From positions 1,364,001-1,428,000 of the forward strand of contig JADNRZ010000002.1 in NCBI GenBank assembly GCA_015501605.1: DNA of 64,000 nt, read 5' to 3'. Every line of letters starts with the position of its first letter. Position 1 is the stretch's first letter. A program made the position numbers and the translations under genes. The notes beneath the pieces were generated by a model. The model saw only the letters and a list, made by a program, of their open reading frames with translations. It did no database searches and was not told where the DNA came from. Shown in pieces: positions 10,145-20,673 of this stretch. Source of the DNA: Panaeolus papilionaceus (lineage: Eukaryota > Basidiomycota > Agaricomycetes > Agaricales).

Positions 10145-12166
10145 TTACTTGACATTACGCTTCTTCAAGTTAGCATCCTTGGAATCAACTGCTGACGAAG
10201 CAGCAGTCGATTTTTTCTCTGCCGAGGCAGGTTCCGCCTTCTTCGTCGACTGAAAGTAATGTAAGCACAATGCAAGTCAACATCAAAATTATTATATTTA
10301 CCTTGGTAACAACTGGTTTCTGGGAACCACCAATGATGTTGGCGGCAGCACCAAGCATACCGAAGAGAGTGAAAAGAGCACCGACAAGGGCAGCACCAGT
10401 CTCAGGTTGAGTCTTGAAAGCCTCGAGGGGATCAATCTTGGCAAGCTCGACGAAGGAGATGACATGAGCGCGGATGAAGCCAATAGGATCATCCTTGAAG
10501 GAAGCAGTCTCCTCTTCTTCATCCTCAACGACGACAGGCTTATCGGCGGCAACCTCAAGGGGTTTCTTAACCTCGAAGCTTTCAGCAGCCAGAGCTTTGG
10601 CATCTTCGGCGGAGTGACCAACGTAAATGTTGTCGAAAAGAATATCCTCAGTCATAGTCCAGAGCTCAATGCCAACACCGCCCTGCCAACTAATAAGCAA
10701 AACGCAATGCTAGAGAACAAAAAAGTCAACTTACAATCTTGGGGAGGGTTTTAACAGGGGTGTTATCTTCGAAATAGTCGGGATTGGGAATCTTGCGAGG
10801 TGCCCAGATGCCCTTATAAGCAGGGTTGTCAATGAGGGGTGCACTCCATTTACCCTTGTAGTCGGGGTTAGGCTTGTAAGGTCTAGAACGACGGTGAGAG
10901 ACTGTAGTCTACAAACATTCCAAAGGTGCTTACGGTTTCCATTCACCACATCCAGGAGCTTCAGCGCACTTGGGGTTGGCAATAGTAGGGGCAATCCATT
11001 CACCATCTTCCTCGTCATCCCACTCCTCAGGCTTGGTGGCATCTAAAAAAAAGGTCTCAGCACAACATCTAGACTGCAGTCAAATGAATGCATACCAGGA
11101 TCAAGAGTGGTCTGGGGCTCATCATCGAGCCAGCCTTCAGGCTTGACGGCTTCCTGATCGAGAATCTCATATGGAGCGTCCTCATCCCAGTCGTCAGGCT
11201 TGGTGGCATCCGGATCAGGGATAGTAGCCTCGTCGACCCAATCTGATGGCTTAGAGTCGGTAGGATCATCGATCTCCTTGGGAGGGTTCACAGCGGGTTC
11301 GAAGTCTTCCAAAAGGCTGCCTTTCTTCTCACTTTCACCGTTGATGAGAACTTCGTAGGTGTTGTCAGGGCTAAGTTTAAATCTTAAGTGTGGTGATATA
11401 ACGAAAAAATCAGGACACGTACTTCACAATGAGGGTATAGAGGTTGGTAAGCTTCTCAATAGTGGGGCGGGGAGCGACTTTAAGGTGCTTCTCCTCGACT
11501 TCACCAGTCTTCGGGCTCTTGTAACGGAAAATGAAGTGAACCTAGAAAATTAGAAATTAGCACGCGTGCGAATCAAGCGCCTCGAGGAAAACCTACCTTA
11601 GTTCCAGGGCAAGTCAAATCAGGACCGAACATGACAACCCAAGGTGTCGTGTCAGAGAATTCTTTGCCACTAGTCTGGAAGCCATCCTCAAGAAGCTTGA
11701 GGTATCCACCACCACAGTTACCGCCTTTCTGGTATTTGACCTCATATTGAACAACGAGGGGCTTCTCCTTGAAGTCCAGAGGCTTAGCGAAAGGTGCGGA
11801 AATGGCGTGGTGAGCGGCCATGCTCTTTGCGACGAGACCCTTGTCTCCTTCAATGAAGGAGGAGGAAGGATCCTCAACTTCCCACTTGCCAACATAACTG
11901 AAAGTTTCACTGCCGACGGGTGTCTTCTTGGTAGCCTCGGAAGGAGTCCACCGCTCAGACCAATCTTCGGTAAATTGTTCAACGAAAGGAGCCTTGATCT
12001 TAGTAGGCTAATGAATAGTTTAAATATTTAAGAAACGCGTGATATATAATATGAGAGAAGGATGAATACTCACAGTGAAAGTGGGCTTAGGGGCGTCGAC
12101 AGGTGTATCTGCCAACGCGCCAGCAGCAGCGAGAGCCAAGACAGAGGTGAGCGCTACGCTTCGCAT
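10145..12166 (-). CDS. Calnexin, ER membrane lectin chaperone
   Basis: Calnexin binds monoglucosylated N-glycans and holds glycoproteins in the ER for folding. Eight exons (12166-12074, 12007-11597, 11541-11423, 11370-11096, 11042-10934, 10882-10735, 10682-10302, 10249-10145) give 546 residues. Order: signal peptide (residues 1-19), lectin beta-sandwich ([30 protein letters not shown]), the P-domain arm with motif 1 repeats ([46 protein letters not shown]) and motif 2 repeats ([28 protein letters not shown]), the lectin return strand [19 protein letters not shown], one membrane span ([19 protein letters not shown]), and a short basic cytosolic tail ending in KKRNVK. The frame is kept through all seven introns. 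Possible UPR-type sites lie upstream at 12286 and 12314. Confidence 0.96.
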
Positions 12167-13001
12167 AGTTATACGAAGGACCGATGTGGAGGAAGGAAGG
12201 AAAGGAGAGATGGGAGTTAGAAACGAATTACAGAGTGTGTGGACCTTATTTCACAAACTACTTGAGCTCTAAATACGTGCGCGCCTACGTGGCACAAACC
12301 ATTCTCCCACACATCACGTGAACGCTTTCCTTTCATGCTCATGCTCAAGGAAATTTCTACGACTTTCTTTAATTTCTACATCATTCTTTTCTTATTACTA
12401 GCTTAATAGTATAGATAGACTATTATATCTGTATATTTTTTTACTTGATTTCAACTTTAATACCTCAAGAGTCCGCCCTTCAATTCGACACTGGCGTATT
12501 TGAACACTCCCCGAACTGCTCCCCATGACCATGTTCTCGTGGGATCACCTGGTACATTTCCCATCCTTTGTGTGAAAACTCCTAGATATACGCGAATTTT
12601 GTCGCTTCTTCGCTCAATGTATGACCACATGTTGACCCTCTACAAGTCGACTTCCCCGTCATCTACCTCAAAAAGCCAATTGCGCTAATCACGCCGGCGT
12701 CCATTTGTAACCTGATCCGGCACCTGCACTCTGATATGAGCGATGTATCAACATACCCATGGTCCACGTATGCATCTAGGTCGGCTGTAACAGACCGGAA
12801 ACGAGGCCGCTGGATACGTGTCCAGCTATAAACATTGCCGAGAGTACTATATGTTCAACGACGACCACACTGAGAATGTCCGCGGAAGGTTGCAGTCCGC
12901 GACAACCTTGACGAAATCACTAGCGCTGTCGTTTGTAACAGCGACAGGTAATAAAATCTACAGCAATATTATTCGAAACTATACAACAAATATGGAGTAC
13001 A
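12167..13001. promoter_or_regulatory. Calnexin promoter region and 3' flank of SNU114
   Basis: 835 bases without a convincing gene. Nearest calnexin are TACGTGGC (12286-12293) and the palindrome TCACGTGA (12314-12321), both bZIP-type sites that resemble unfolded-protein-response elements. Short ORFs at 12500-12688 and 12818-13132 (plus strand) have no recognisable features; the second overlaps the last SNU114 exons. The part near 13000 is the 3' end of SNU114. Confidence 0.45.
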
Positions 13002-16000
13002 TTAACCAAGCAGATCATCATGACCAGAGGCAGACAAAGCAAGCTGTGGGACCATCCCCGCGTCAGCTCAAAATTAGTCAACAATGTGACACAATAACAA
13101 CGTACCACAAACTCGTCGTCGAGGTATTTTGACACAGCAATCTGGTCACCCAGTCCTTTCCTTCGGCGTGTTTTGAGAACCAGATCACGGGCTAATGCTT
13201 GGCCAGAAGCTGGTTCCAACGGTCTGAGTTTGATGCTCGAATCGGTTGGGTCACCTGCCCAGGATAATGAGATCTTGCCAGTGAAATGAGAAAGCGAGTG
13301 TATTACTGACCTGGAACGATTGACCAGTGATCAAATACTTGAAGACAGAATGCTTGGCCTTGTGTCGCAGTTCTTAGGTCAGTCTCGAAACCATTGGCAT
13401 CGATGACGGGAATGAGAGCCTTGACAGTATACAAAGGTGAGCCCGCTTTGGGGATGTCTTGTGTAACATGACCGCGTCGTCGAGCAAGTACAGTGTACAC
13501 TGCTGATATGCAGTCAGCAGGTGCCTGAACTTCAACGTAATATACGGGCTCCATCAGCCTGGGGGTCGCCTAGTACAACAGAGGATGTCAACAAACTAAA
13601 CTTCGAGATACTCCGCCGCGCGACACACCATCAAGAACGAAGAGTAGCAGACACGGCGAGCAGTGGGTACGATCTGTCCTCCACCACGGAATATGGGCTC
13701 TTGTGCCAGGCTGGCATCCAGAAGTCGGAACTTGACGTTTCGCATGGCTACAAACAATGTAATTAACTAGTAAGAAAGAGCTGCTCAAATGGGAAACTCA
13801 CGCTCGTCACATAGTGGCCCTTCACGAGCACCCCACTGGAATCCTTGCTTGATATGTTCTTTCACAGTACCCAGGAGCTTTTTGTCAATCTACAGGGTTG
13901 CATGGGTGACCATTCAGGGATGTCATGAAGGGCAACGAACCGTTGATGGCAAAGTATCGTCCAAAAGGATGTTGGCGCCATTCTCGTCTGGACCAAACGC
14001 CCATATTGATCGAGATGCGAGCAAATCCCATTGATATTTCTCTTGGAAGAAACCACCTCGTTCTTTGGCAGTCATACGCATGTTGACACGTCCCCTTTCG
14101 ATATCCTCCGCAATGCCCCGTTCGAGTGGTTCCGCAATCATCGTTATTTTGTTTCTATCAAGTGAATGCATGAGTACGTTGGCGGTGGGGTAAAAAAATA
14201 CACACACTTCTTGTTTGGGGTATCAGCATAGCATTTCAAAGCACTTGTCTCGAGCACTGTCTCGCAGAACTTCGTGACAGGGTCAGAAACCTTGATCTCA
14301 ATCTCTGAGAACAGCTTGCGCAAATCGTGCATGATGCAGTCCAGGTAAAGCTCCCCTGTCCCGATCACAACATGCTCTCCACTTTCCTCCACTTTGGTTG
14401 ACACCAAAGGGTATGATTTGTTAATGCTCCTCAAACCTGCTAGCATTTTTGGTAATTCGGATGGCGCAATAGGTTCGATGGCGATTTTTAGGATGGACTG
14501 GGTCATATGCTTGATTGGTCGGAAAATATGGAGGTCTTCATGGATGTCCACACCAGCTAGCGTCGCTGTCTTTGAAATTGAAGCGTCCACCCCACCAATG
14601 AGCACCAGATTTCCTGCTGGAACTTCTTCTGCTGGAATGAAATATCGCGCTTCGCTGATCCAAAGATCATCCACAATCGCCGTCATCATGTCTTCCTCGT
14701 CCTCCGGCGAGTACCCCTCTCCCAGTACTTTGATCGACATCCCTTTGCGAAGAGTACCACTGATGACACGACCAAAGGATCTAAAAGACTGGGCGTCTGT
14801 TGTATGGTACAACTTGGATATTTGCACCATAACTGGGCCATTCGGATCACAGGCTTTCATTGTTGATACGAGGTCAAATGTTTGAGGACCAGTGTATGTT
14901 CCCTCCACCTGCAGAATAGAAATTCAGCACACTTGATAAAAAGTATGACTCGAAACATGCCTTGTTGGATGCATTGTCAACAGGGGATGGGATATGCTCA
15001 ACAATCATATCGACTAGCCCAGTTGCAGGTCCAAAAAACTGGTCTAGGACAACTTTGAGAAGTGGCCGAACATCCATTTTGTAGATCACGGGCTTGAGCT
15101 TGATGCCGAGGCTGGCCAAAGTCTCCTTCAGTTCGTCGGTCTCCTCGCTTAGAACGTGACTATATATTTTATAGAGGGGAGTCAGGATGAAATGGACGAA
15201 AGTGCGGTTAGACTCTGGGTCGGCTTGTTTGCGAGTGAAGGTACGAGTGGCTTCGTTGAAATATATATCACCCCACAACCTATCGGCGAAAGCGTTGATA
15301 TCGAGTGAGCCTATTCAGAAAAGATTAACGAAGAAACCTCGTGTAACACATTGAATACTCTTTACCATAGGTGTCAGCATACAACTTGGCAAATGAACGT
15401 AATGTAAACGCCCAGTTCATGTCAGTGCTGGCGAATACAACATTTCCATTTTCTGGACTGAGCCTCAGATCCGGATTAGCATCGATAGAGCTATGGATCA
15501 ACATGAGCTGCTGGCGTTTTATGATTGAGTACAAATAAACGGACCTGATGAAGGTGTTGATTTCTTCGATGGTATGCTTAATTTTGTAGTATGCATCGGC
15601 AGGCTTGATGCGAAGTTCAAGAATCAGTCTGTCGATTTTGTTAACGACTAACGTGATTTTGATGCCCTCTTGAAGGGCATGTCGCAAAATGAATTCAGTC
15701 CCAACCATAAGCTAGTTCGAGTTAGTAAAAGAAATTTGAAATCTGTTAGAAACTTACCCCTTCCACGACGTCCACCACGAGCAAAATTCCGTCCACAAGC
15801 CGCATTGATGCTGCAACTTCGTCAATGAAGTTGATATGACCAGGTGTATCGATAAAGTGAATCAAATGTGACTTCCCAGCAGAGTTTGGAAGAACAAGGG
15901 ACATAGGGGATGATTTAATGGAGATTTCTCGCTCACGCGAAAGGATGTGAGTGTCTGTGTACCGTGTCTGGAAGGCTATTAGCGTGTATTCTGGGAAATT

Positions 16001-16643
16001 GAACAATACTAACCGGTTTATCTGCATCCCAAACGAGTTTATGGGTCTCAAAGACAAGCATATCCATGAGTGCCGTTTTTCCATGATGAAGGTGGCCAAC
16101 AACAGCCACATTGCGAATCATGTCGGGAAACGCAGTCATATTCAACAAAAATCTGGGTGATAAAACGCGTTAGACGTGATTGTAGGTCGAATACTTCATT
16201 TTCAACCCACGCTTTGTCGAATCGAGTTTCTGGCATATCCTTCTCCTCAACGACCCATTTTCTAACCTTGATGGGAGCAACGATAGGTTCAGATAATGGC
16301 TGAGCATCTTCTTCCTGAACTAGCGTTTCAACATCTGCTCCATAAACATCCCCTGCAGATGGGTAGTACTGCTTGTCTTCGTGTAATATCAAGGCTCTGT
16401 GAGAAGGCTCTGCAAAAGTGATTAAAAACTTTCGTGTAACTCATCACATAAACAGGCGTTACCGTCTATTTCCATAAGCGCCATGTCGTCTGACTCCTTC
16501 ATAGTAGCGTCATCATAACCTTCTAAAGTTTGAGGAGGGGCAGATTCCTGTCGGTATTGCTCTTGCACTACGTCTTCATCGTCTGAGTCGAGATCTGCCC
16601 CAATATAATTGCCGAACTCGTCATAATCTTCGAAAGATGCCAT
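13002..16643 (-). CDS. SNU114: U5 snRNP GTPase Snu114 (EFTUD2 homologue)
   Basis: Snu114 is an EF-2-like GTPase of the U5 snRNP that controls Brr2 helicase during spliceosome activation and disassembly. Fourteen exons give 980 residues, between human EFTUD2 (972) and yeast Snu114 (1008). The acidic N-terminus [17 protein letters not shown] is diagnostic. GTPase motifs: G1 GHLHHGKT, G3 DTPGH, G4 NKID. The C-terminal EF-2-like domains include [40 protein letters not shown] and [11 protein letters not shown]. The last coding exon (13043-13002) is 14 codons. The intron after exon 7 begins GC (AAG/GCATGT at 14961/14960) and ends CAG, a GC-AG intron. All exon phases add up. It diverges from prefoldin subunit 1 over 295 bases. 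Confidence 0.95.
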
Positions 16644-16938
16644 TTGAGAGGTATTTAATTGTTGTTTACTTCTGTAATTTTATCTGAAGAGCCTCTCCAA
16701 GTCAAAGATTATGAGTGCGAGATAATAGAATTGGAAGGGTAGAGTAATGTGGTTGGTTGTGCAATGTCAAGCACAAAGTTGAGAGTGAATGTGACGCGCG
16801 GGAGATATTTGCAACTCCGTTTATGGTTGTTGGATCACAATCATCATGTCTCCTGTTACCCTCCTCCAAGATTCTTATATTCTACAAGATCGCACAGTCT
16901 ACGGCATACTGCATATTATAAAGTAATTGGCTTCAAAT

Positions 16939-17516
16939 ATGGCAACTCTATCAGACGATACTCTTCGAAAGGTATCATTTAATCAAGCAACCATCCCCAT
17001 CACTCGTTTGACACGCATGCAATAGATTCTTGTGCAAATTCAGCAAACAGCTATTCAGTCACAGCGTGCCTTGAGTCTTTCTGTTCAACAAACAACGACT
17101 AAAGAGCGTGAAAGAAGAATTTTGCAGCTGACTATCGATGAAATTGGTGGCATGCAAGGCGACGTAAACCTATACAAGGGCGTTGGCAAAATGTTTGTGA
17201 TATCCGATTCTTAAGTCATCTAATTTATTCACTAACCCAACTTTAGGTTCATGCATGTCCCGCGAGACATTATGGAAGACGATCTCAAAAAGCAAGAAAA
17301 GGAACTCACAGACGACATTAACAATCTGAATAAAAAGGTATATCAGTCATGAATCGACAACAGGACATCCGTTCGCTGACCTCCCCAAAGTCAAAATACC
17401 TCGAAAAGCAATTCAACGACGCACAAAACCAACTTCGCGATATCGTATGTCGACATCGTCTCCTTTCGAATCACTACTTACACACTCTTCAGTTCCATCA
17501 TGCTCCAAAGCAGTAG
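16939..17516 (+). CDS. PFD1: Prefoldin subunit 1
   Basis: Prefoldin is a hexameric cytosolic co-chaperone that hands unfolded actin and tubulin to the CCT chaperonin; this is a beta-type subunit. Five exons (16939-16971, 17026-17192, 17247-17337, 17391-17444, 17493-17516) give 122 residues. The sequence is a helical hairpin: N-terminal coil ILVQIQQTAIQSQRALSL, beta turn GVGKMFMHVPRD, and C-terminal coil LKKQEKELTDDINNLNKKSKYLEKQ. The start MATLSDDTLRK and the GKMF turn fit the Pfd1 group. The last exon is seven codons plus stop. Confidence 0.88.
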
Positions 17517-17926
17517 TGATAAGGAATTGCTTGATTGTTTTGAAAGAGCAAAGGAAGCCTTTCGCATCTGCATGATGTAGCTACCCTGAAGCCTTTTACG
17601 TAGTTTTGGCTTTTCTTAAGCATGCTGCTGTGGCTTCTGCCGAGTTTCTAATGCAGACATATAAAAGCAGTGGGACTTATGTACAGACGGCAAAAACGTT
17701 TCCTCAGCTGTCCCTCACTTGCCACTTTGTTCAAAAATAGTCCACTTCTATTTGTGCAATTGTCTACAATACCTTCGAAAACAGCGTTGTCCTTGCTCAA
17801 TCGTAGAAGAATCGTATCCGGTATAGGCCACTGCTTAGGCGAAACATCTGCGGAACATTGATCATTGTGACAATCATCCTTTCTATCCTACACCTCACTC
17901 AGTAACCTTCAATACGATAGGAAGAA
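17517..17926. promoter_or_regulatory. Upstream region of TPR gene copy 1 with TATA-like box
   Basis: 410 non-coding bases between prefoldin subunit 1 and the first TPR gene. A TATA-like box TATAAAAG lies at 17660-17667, about 260 bases before the start codon. A C/T-rich stretch follows up to the ATG. No other feature seen. Confidence 0.4.
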
Positions 17927-20230
17927 ATGCCCCAAGACAAGGAACAAGCAGAGAGTCTGAAAGCATTTGCAAATGAATTGTATGGCAAAAAAAACTTCAA
18001 GGCTGCCTACCAAAAATACACCGAAGCTATCAAAGCCGATGGGACCAACGCGATTTATTACGCCAACCGCGCGGCTACCAGTCTCGCAATGCAACAGTAA
18101 GACGTTTCGTCCATCTAGTTTTTTTTTCTTGTTCTCCTAGTTTCTCATCCATTCGCGGACAGCTATATGAATGCTTGCACTGATGCCAATAAGGTGAGCT
18201 TTTTTCAAATATAATATCCAACCATACGCAACCTAGAAGCTAACACACCCGCCACTCCTCCAGGCAATAGCACTGGACCCATCTTATGTCAAAGGCCATG
18301 CAAGGCTTGCAGCTGGAAGCGCGGTCAGACAAGCTTTCCACACACAGTCGTTCAAGTTTAAGCGTGCTAATTTTCTGATAGGGGCTCGGCAAATGGGATT
18401 CGGCGATTGAAGCATGGAAAAAGGCGCTCGCACTTCTCCCACAAGTTGACACTCAGCTGTCGCCCACCGAGCGCAAGTTGAAAGAGCAATTTCAAAGTGA
18501 ACTTCAGAAAGCAGAAGTCGCGTCCAATCAGCGGGACGATGGACACACCATCAGTGTTGATGATTGGAAGAAGACTCCCTGGCAAAGAGCAATGGCCGAG
18601 GAAGACAAACTCAGGGTAGATGGTATTGTGAATTCCAGTGTACATCTCGCCTTCCATCGCAAAGCTACTTATGAGACGCTAATGAATCGATCCGTAGGGT
18701 TGGGTGATGCTGCATGCATACCGCGTAAGCAGTTTTCGCAAGTCTCTTCTTAGGTCAAGTTAACTAATGATACTTCAGGAATTTTCTGAAGGAGTAACTA
18801 CCATGAAGTCTTTGACCTCGAGAACAATTGACGGAAAGCAAGCACTTCTTGGACGACTCGATGTGAGCTTATCTGCACGCGCCATATTTAATTCTAACGC
18901 CCTTGAATCTTCTTTTTTGCTTCCGCAGAGTCTTATCTCTCACCAATGGAATTATGCGCGACTCTCGTGTGTTCCACATAGATAGCCAAGATTGGTTCGA
19001 TAAATATAACAGTCAAAGTGAGTGCTTCTTGGTTGCATTTTATGTGCTCTTCATAGCGGCGTTTGAGCTAAACAACGCTCTAGCGATGTTTGAGGTGCAA
19101 AAATTTGGAGCTTGGTCGAAAGTAGGACCAAAAGTTGTAATGGAAGAAGCACCAAAACGTTTAAGGAAAGAAGGATGGAATTCCGTTAGGCCAGCTATAT
19201 CAACCACAGTGCGGTGCGTTTATCTATTTTGGATCGTCGATTGAATGTCCAACGTTGCGTTGCAGGGCATGGTTCATGGCGGGTTGTCTTGCCTTCAAGA
19301 TGTCAAGACAACTGGGTGCCGCATATGAATACTTGTTCCAGACGGTGCAGCTCCTTCAATGGGGTCAAAGGCTTTGGCATGATATTCCAACTGAGAGTAA
19401 AGGTGTTGTGTTTCAACAAACATTCATTCGAGGAGTTCAACGGCTCAAACTGGAAGTCATGTTGGGAGTATGTTTGCCTTCATTCCGGCGTAAAAAAGAG
19501 TGTTGACATACCCCATCTACTCACTAGCGCCTTATGATGAAGGAAAATGTTACATACACAAAGAAGCAAGTGGCTGATGAAGCATTGGCCATCATTGAGG
19601 ACGTCGAGGCCAACCCACCTCAAGGCGAGTTTGACCCTGGGTTTGTCCTCTCGTTTTGGGTTTACCCCAAAGCAGAGGCACTTGCGTAAGTCTTTCAGTA
19701 ATTGCCTGAAGCGACATGTGTCATGTCCGTGGTTGAATTATCTAGCACCATGGGTTGGTATTATATGCAAACTGCATTTGCTTCGACACAATTAGAGGAC
19801 GCCATGACAGCATTCACCAAATCATATGAGTATTACCTCCAAGCTTCGGCAATTCTTCCGTCTGATGAAGAATTCGCATTCCAATACCTCCACGTCGCCC
19901 TTGAAGCGCTGTGGTTCTCTTCTCAACCAATTGAGAAACAACTTCCCTTGTTTGTGAGGCTGAACACGGTTGGGCAGGCGATGATGCGCTTCTGGATGAC
20001 CTCGCCCACCTCAGAACAAAGAAACGGCCAGCTACAGGTTTTAATGTCGTACACTAACCAAGTCATGTCGGGCCTATCCTCAGGCAAATACCAAAAGGAT
20101 AATATTGCAAAACCTAGCACTATCGTGAGTAACACTTGCATATCTTCGATTCTCCAGACTGACTGGCATTATACCCAAGAAATCGAAGGATAAGTGGGGC
20201 AATGCTTCAATTATCTATATCAATGTATGA
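17927..20230 (+). CDS. TPR-domain protein, tandem copy 1, with an apparent frame break at exon 7
   Basis: Twelve exons can be traced (17927-18096, 18163-18193, 18264-18323, 18382-18639, 18698-18724, 18779-18862, 18929-19017, 19084-19213, 19266-19467, 19528-19685, 19746-20124, 20180-20230). Residues 1-110 hold three tetratricopeptide repeats of the Hsp70/Hsp90-binding type (AFANELYGKKNFKAAYQKY; NRAATSLAMQ; KGHARLAAGSAGLGKWDSAI). The remaining 430 residues belong to a family I do not recognise, shared with copy 2. Exon 6 and exon 7 are each clearly coding by alignment with copy 2, but they cannot be joined in frame: exon 7 is 89 bases from the first AG, against 91 in copy 2, so two bases are missing at the acceptor. 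The gene is either a recent pseudogene, spliced unusually, or affected by a sequence error. The last intron uses acceptor CCAAG. Confidence 0.75.
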
Positions 20231-20673
20231 GGTTGTTGCTCATGGTAAAACCCGTTTACCTGCTTTGTAACAATATAACCCGTCAACTCTAGAAAGTGTA
20301 CTATCCTTTCATTATCCTCACCTGTTCGCACATTTCCCTGAGTTTGACGAACATTTTCAACCTTGTCCTACGATTTTCCTCTGTTTAAACCACCTGACAT
20401 TTCCTTCAATCAGACTGAGACTTAGATGCTGTGAGGTTGGCGTGAGGCGCTTTTTGCACTTAGTGACCTTACATAAACCCAGTTGTATCTGTATGTGTAC
20501 GTTTCGGCAAAAGCCGTGCCCTTCACTTCCAAATACATCATTTACAGGCTGATCATCCAAATTGATCAAATTCGCTGCCTCTTCAATTTGAACGATCTCC
20601 TTCGAATGTTGAACTAAGTAGCAGGACTGAACACCCTGCCACAAAAATAGCCTCTTGACCACTATCTGCGTAT
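20231..20673. other. Intergenic between the two TPR copies
   Basis: 443 bases holding the 3' end of copy 1 and the promoter of copy 2. No conserved ORF. I do not see an obvious copy of the region upstream of copy 1, so the duplication unit probably did not include the distal promoter. Confidence 0.35.
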
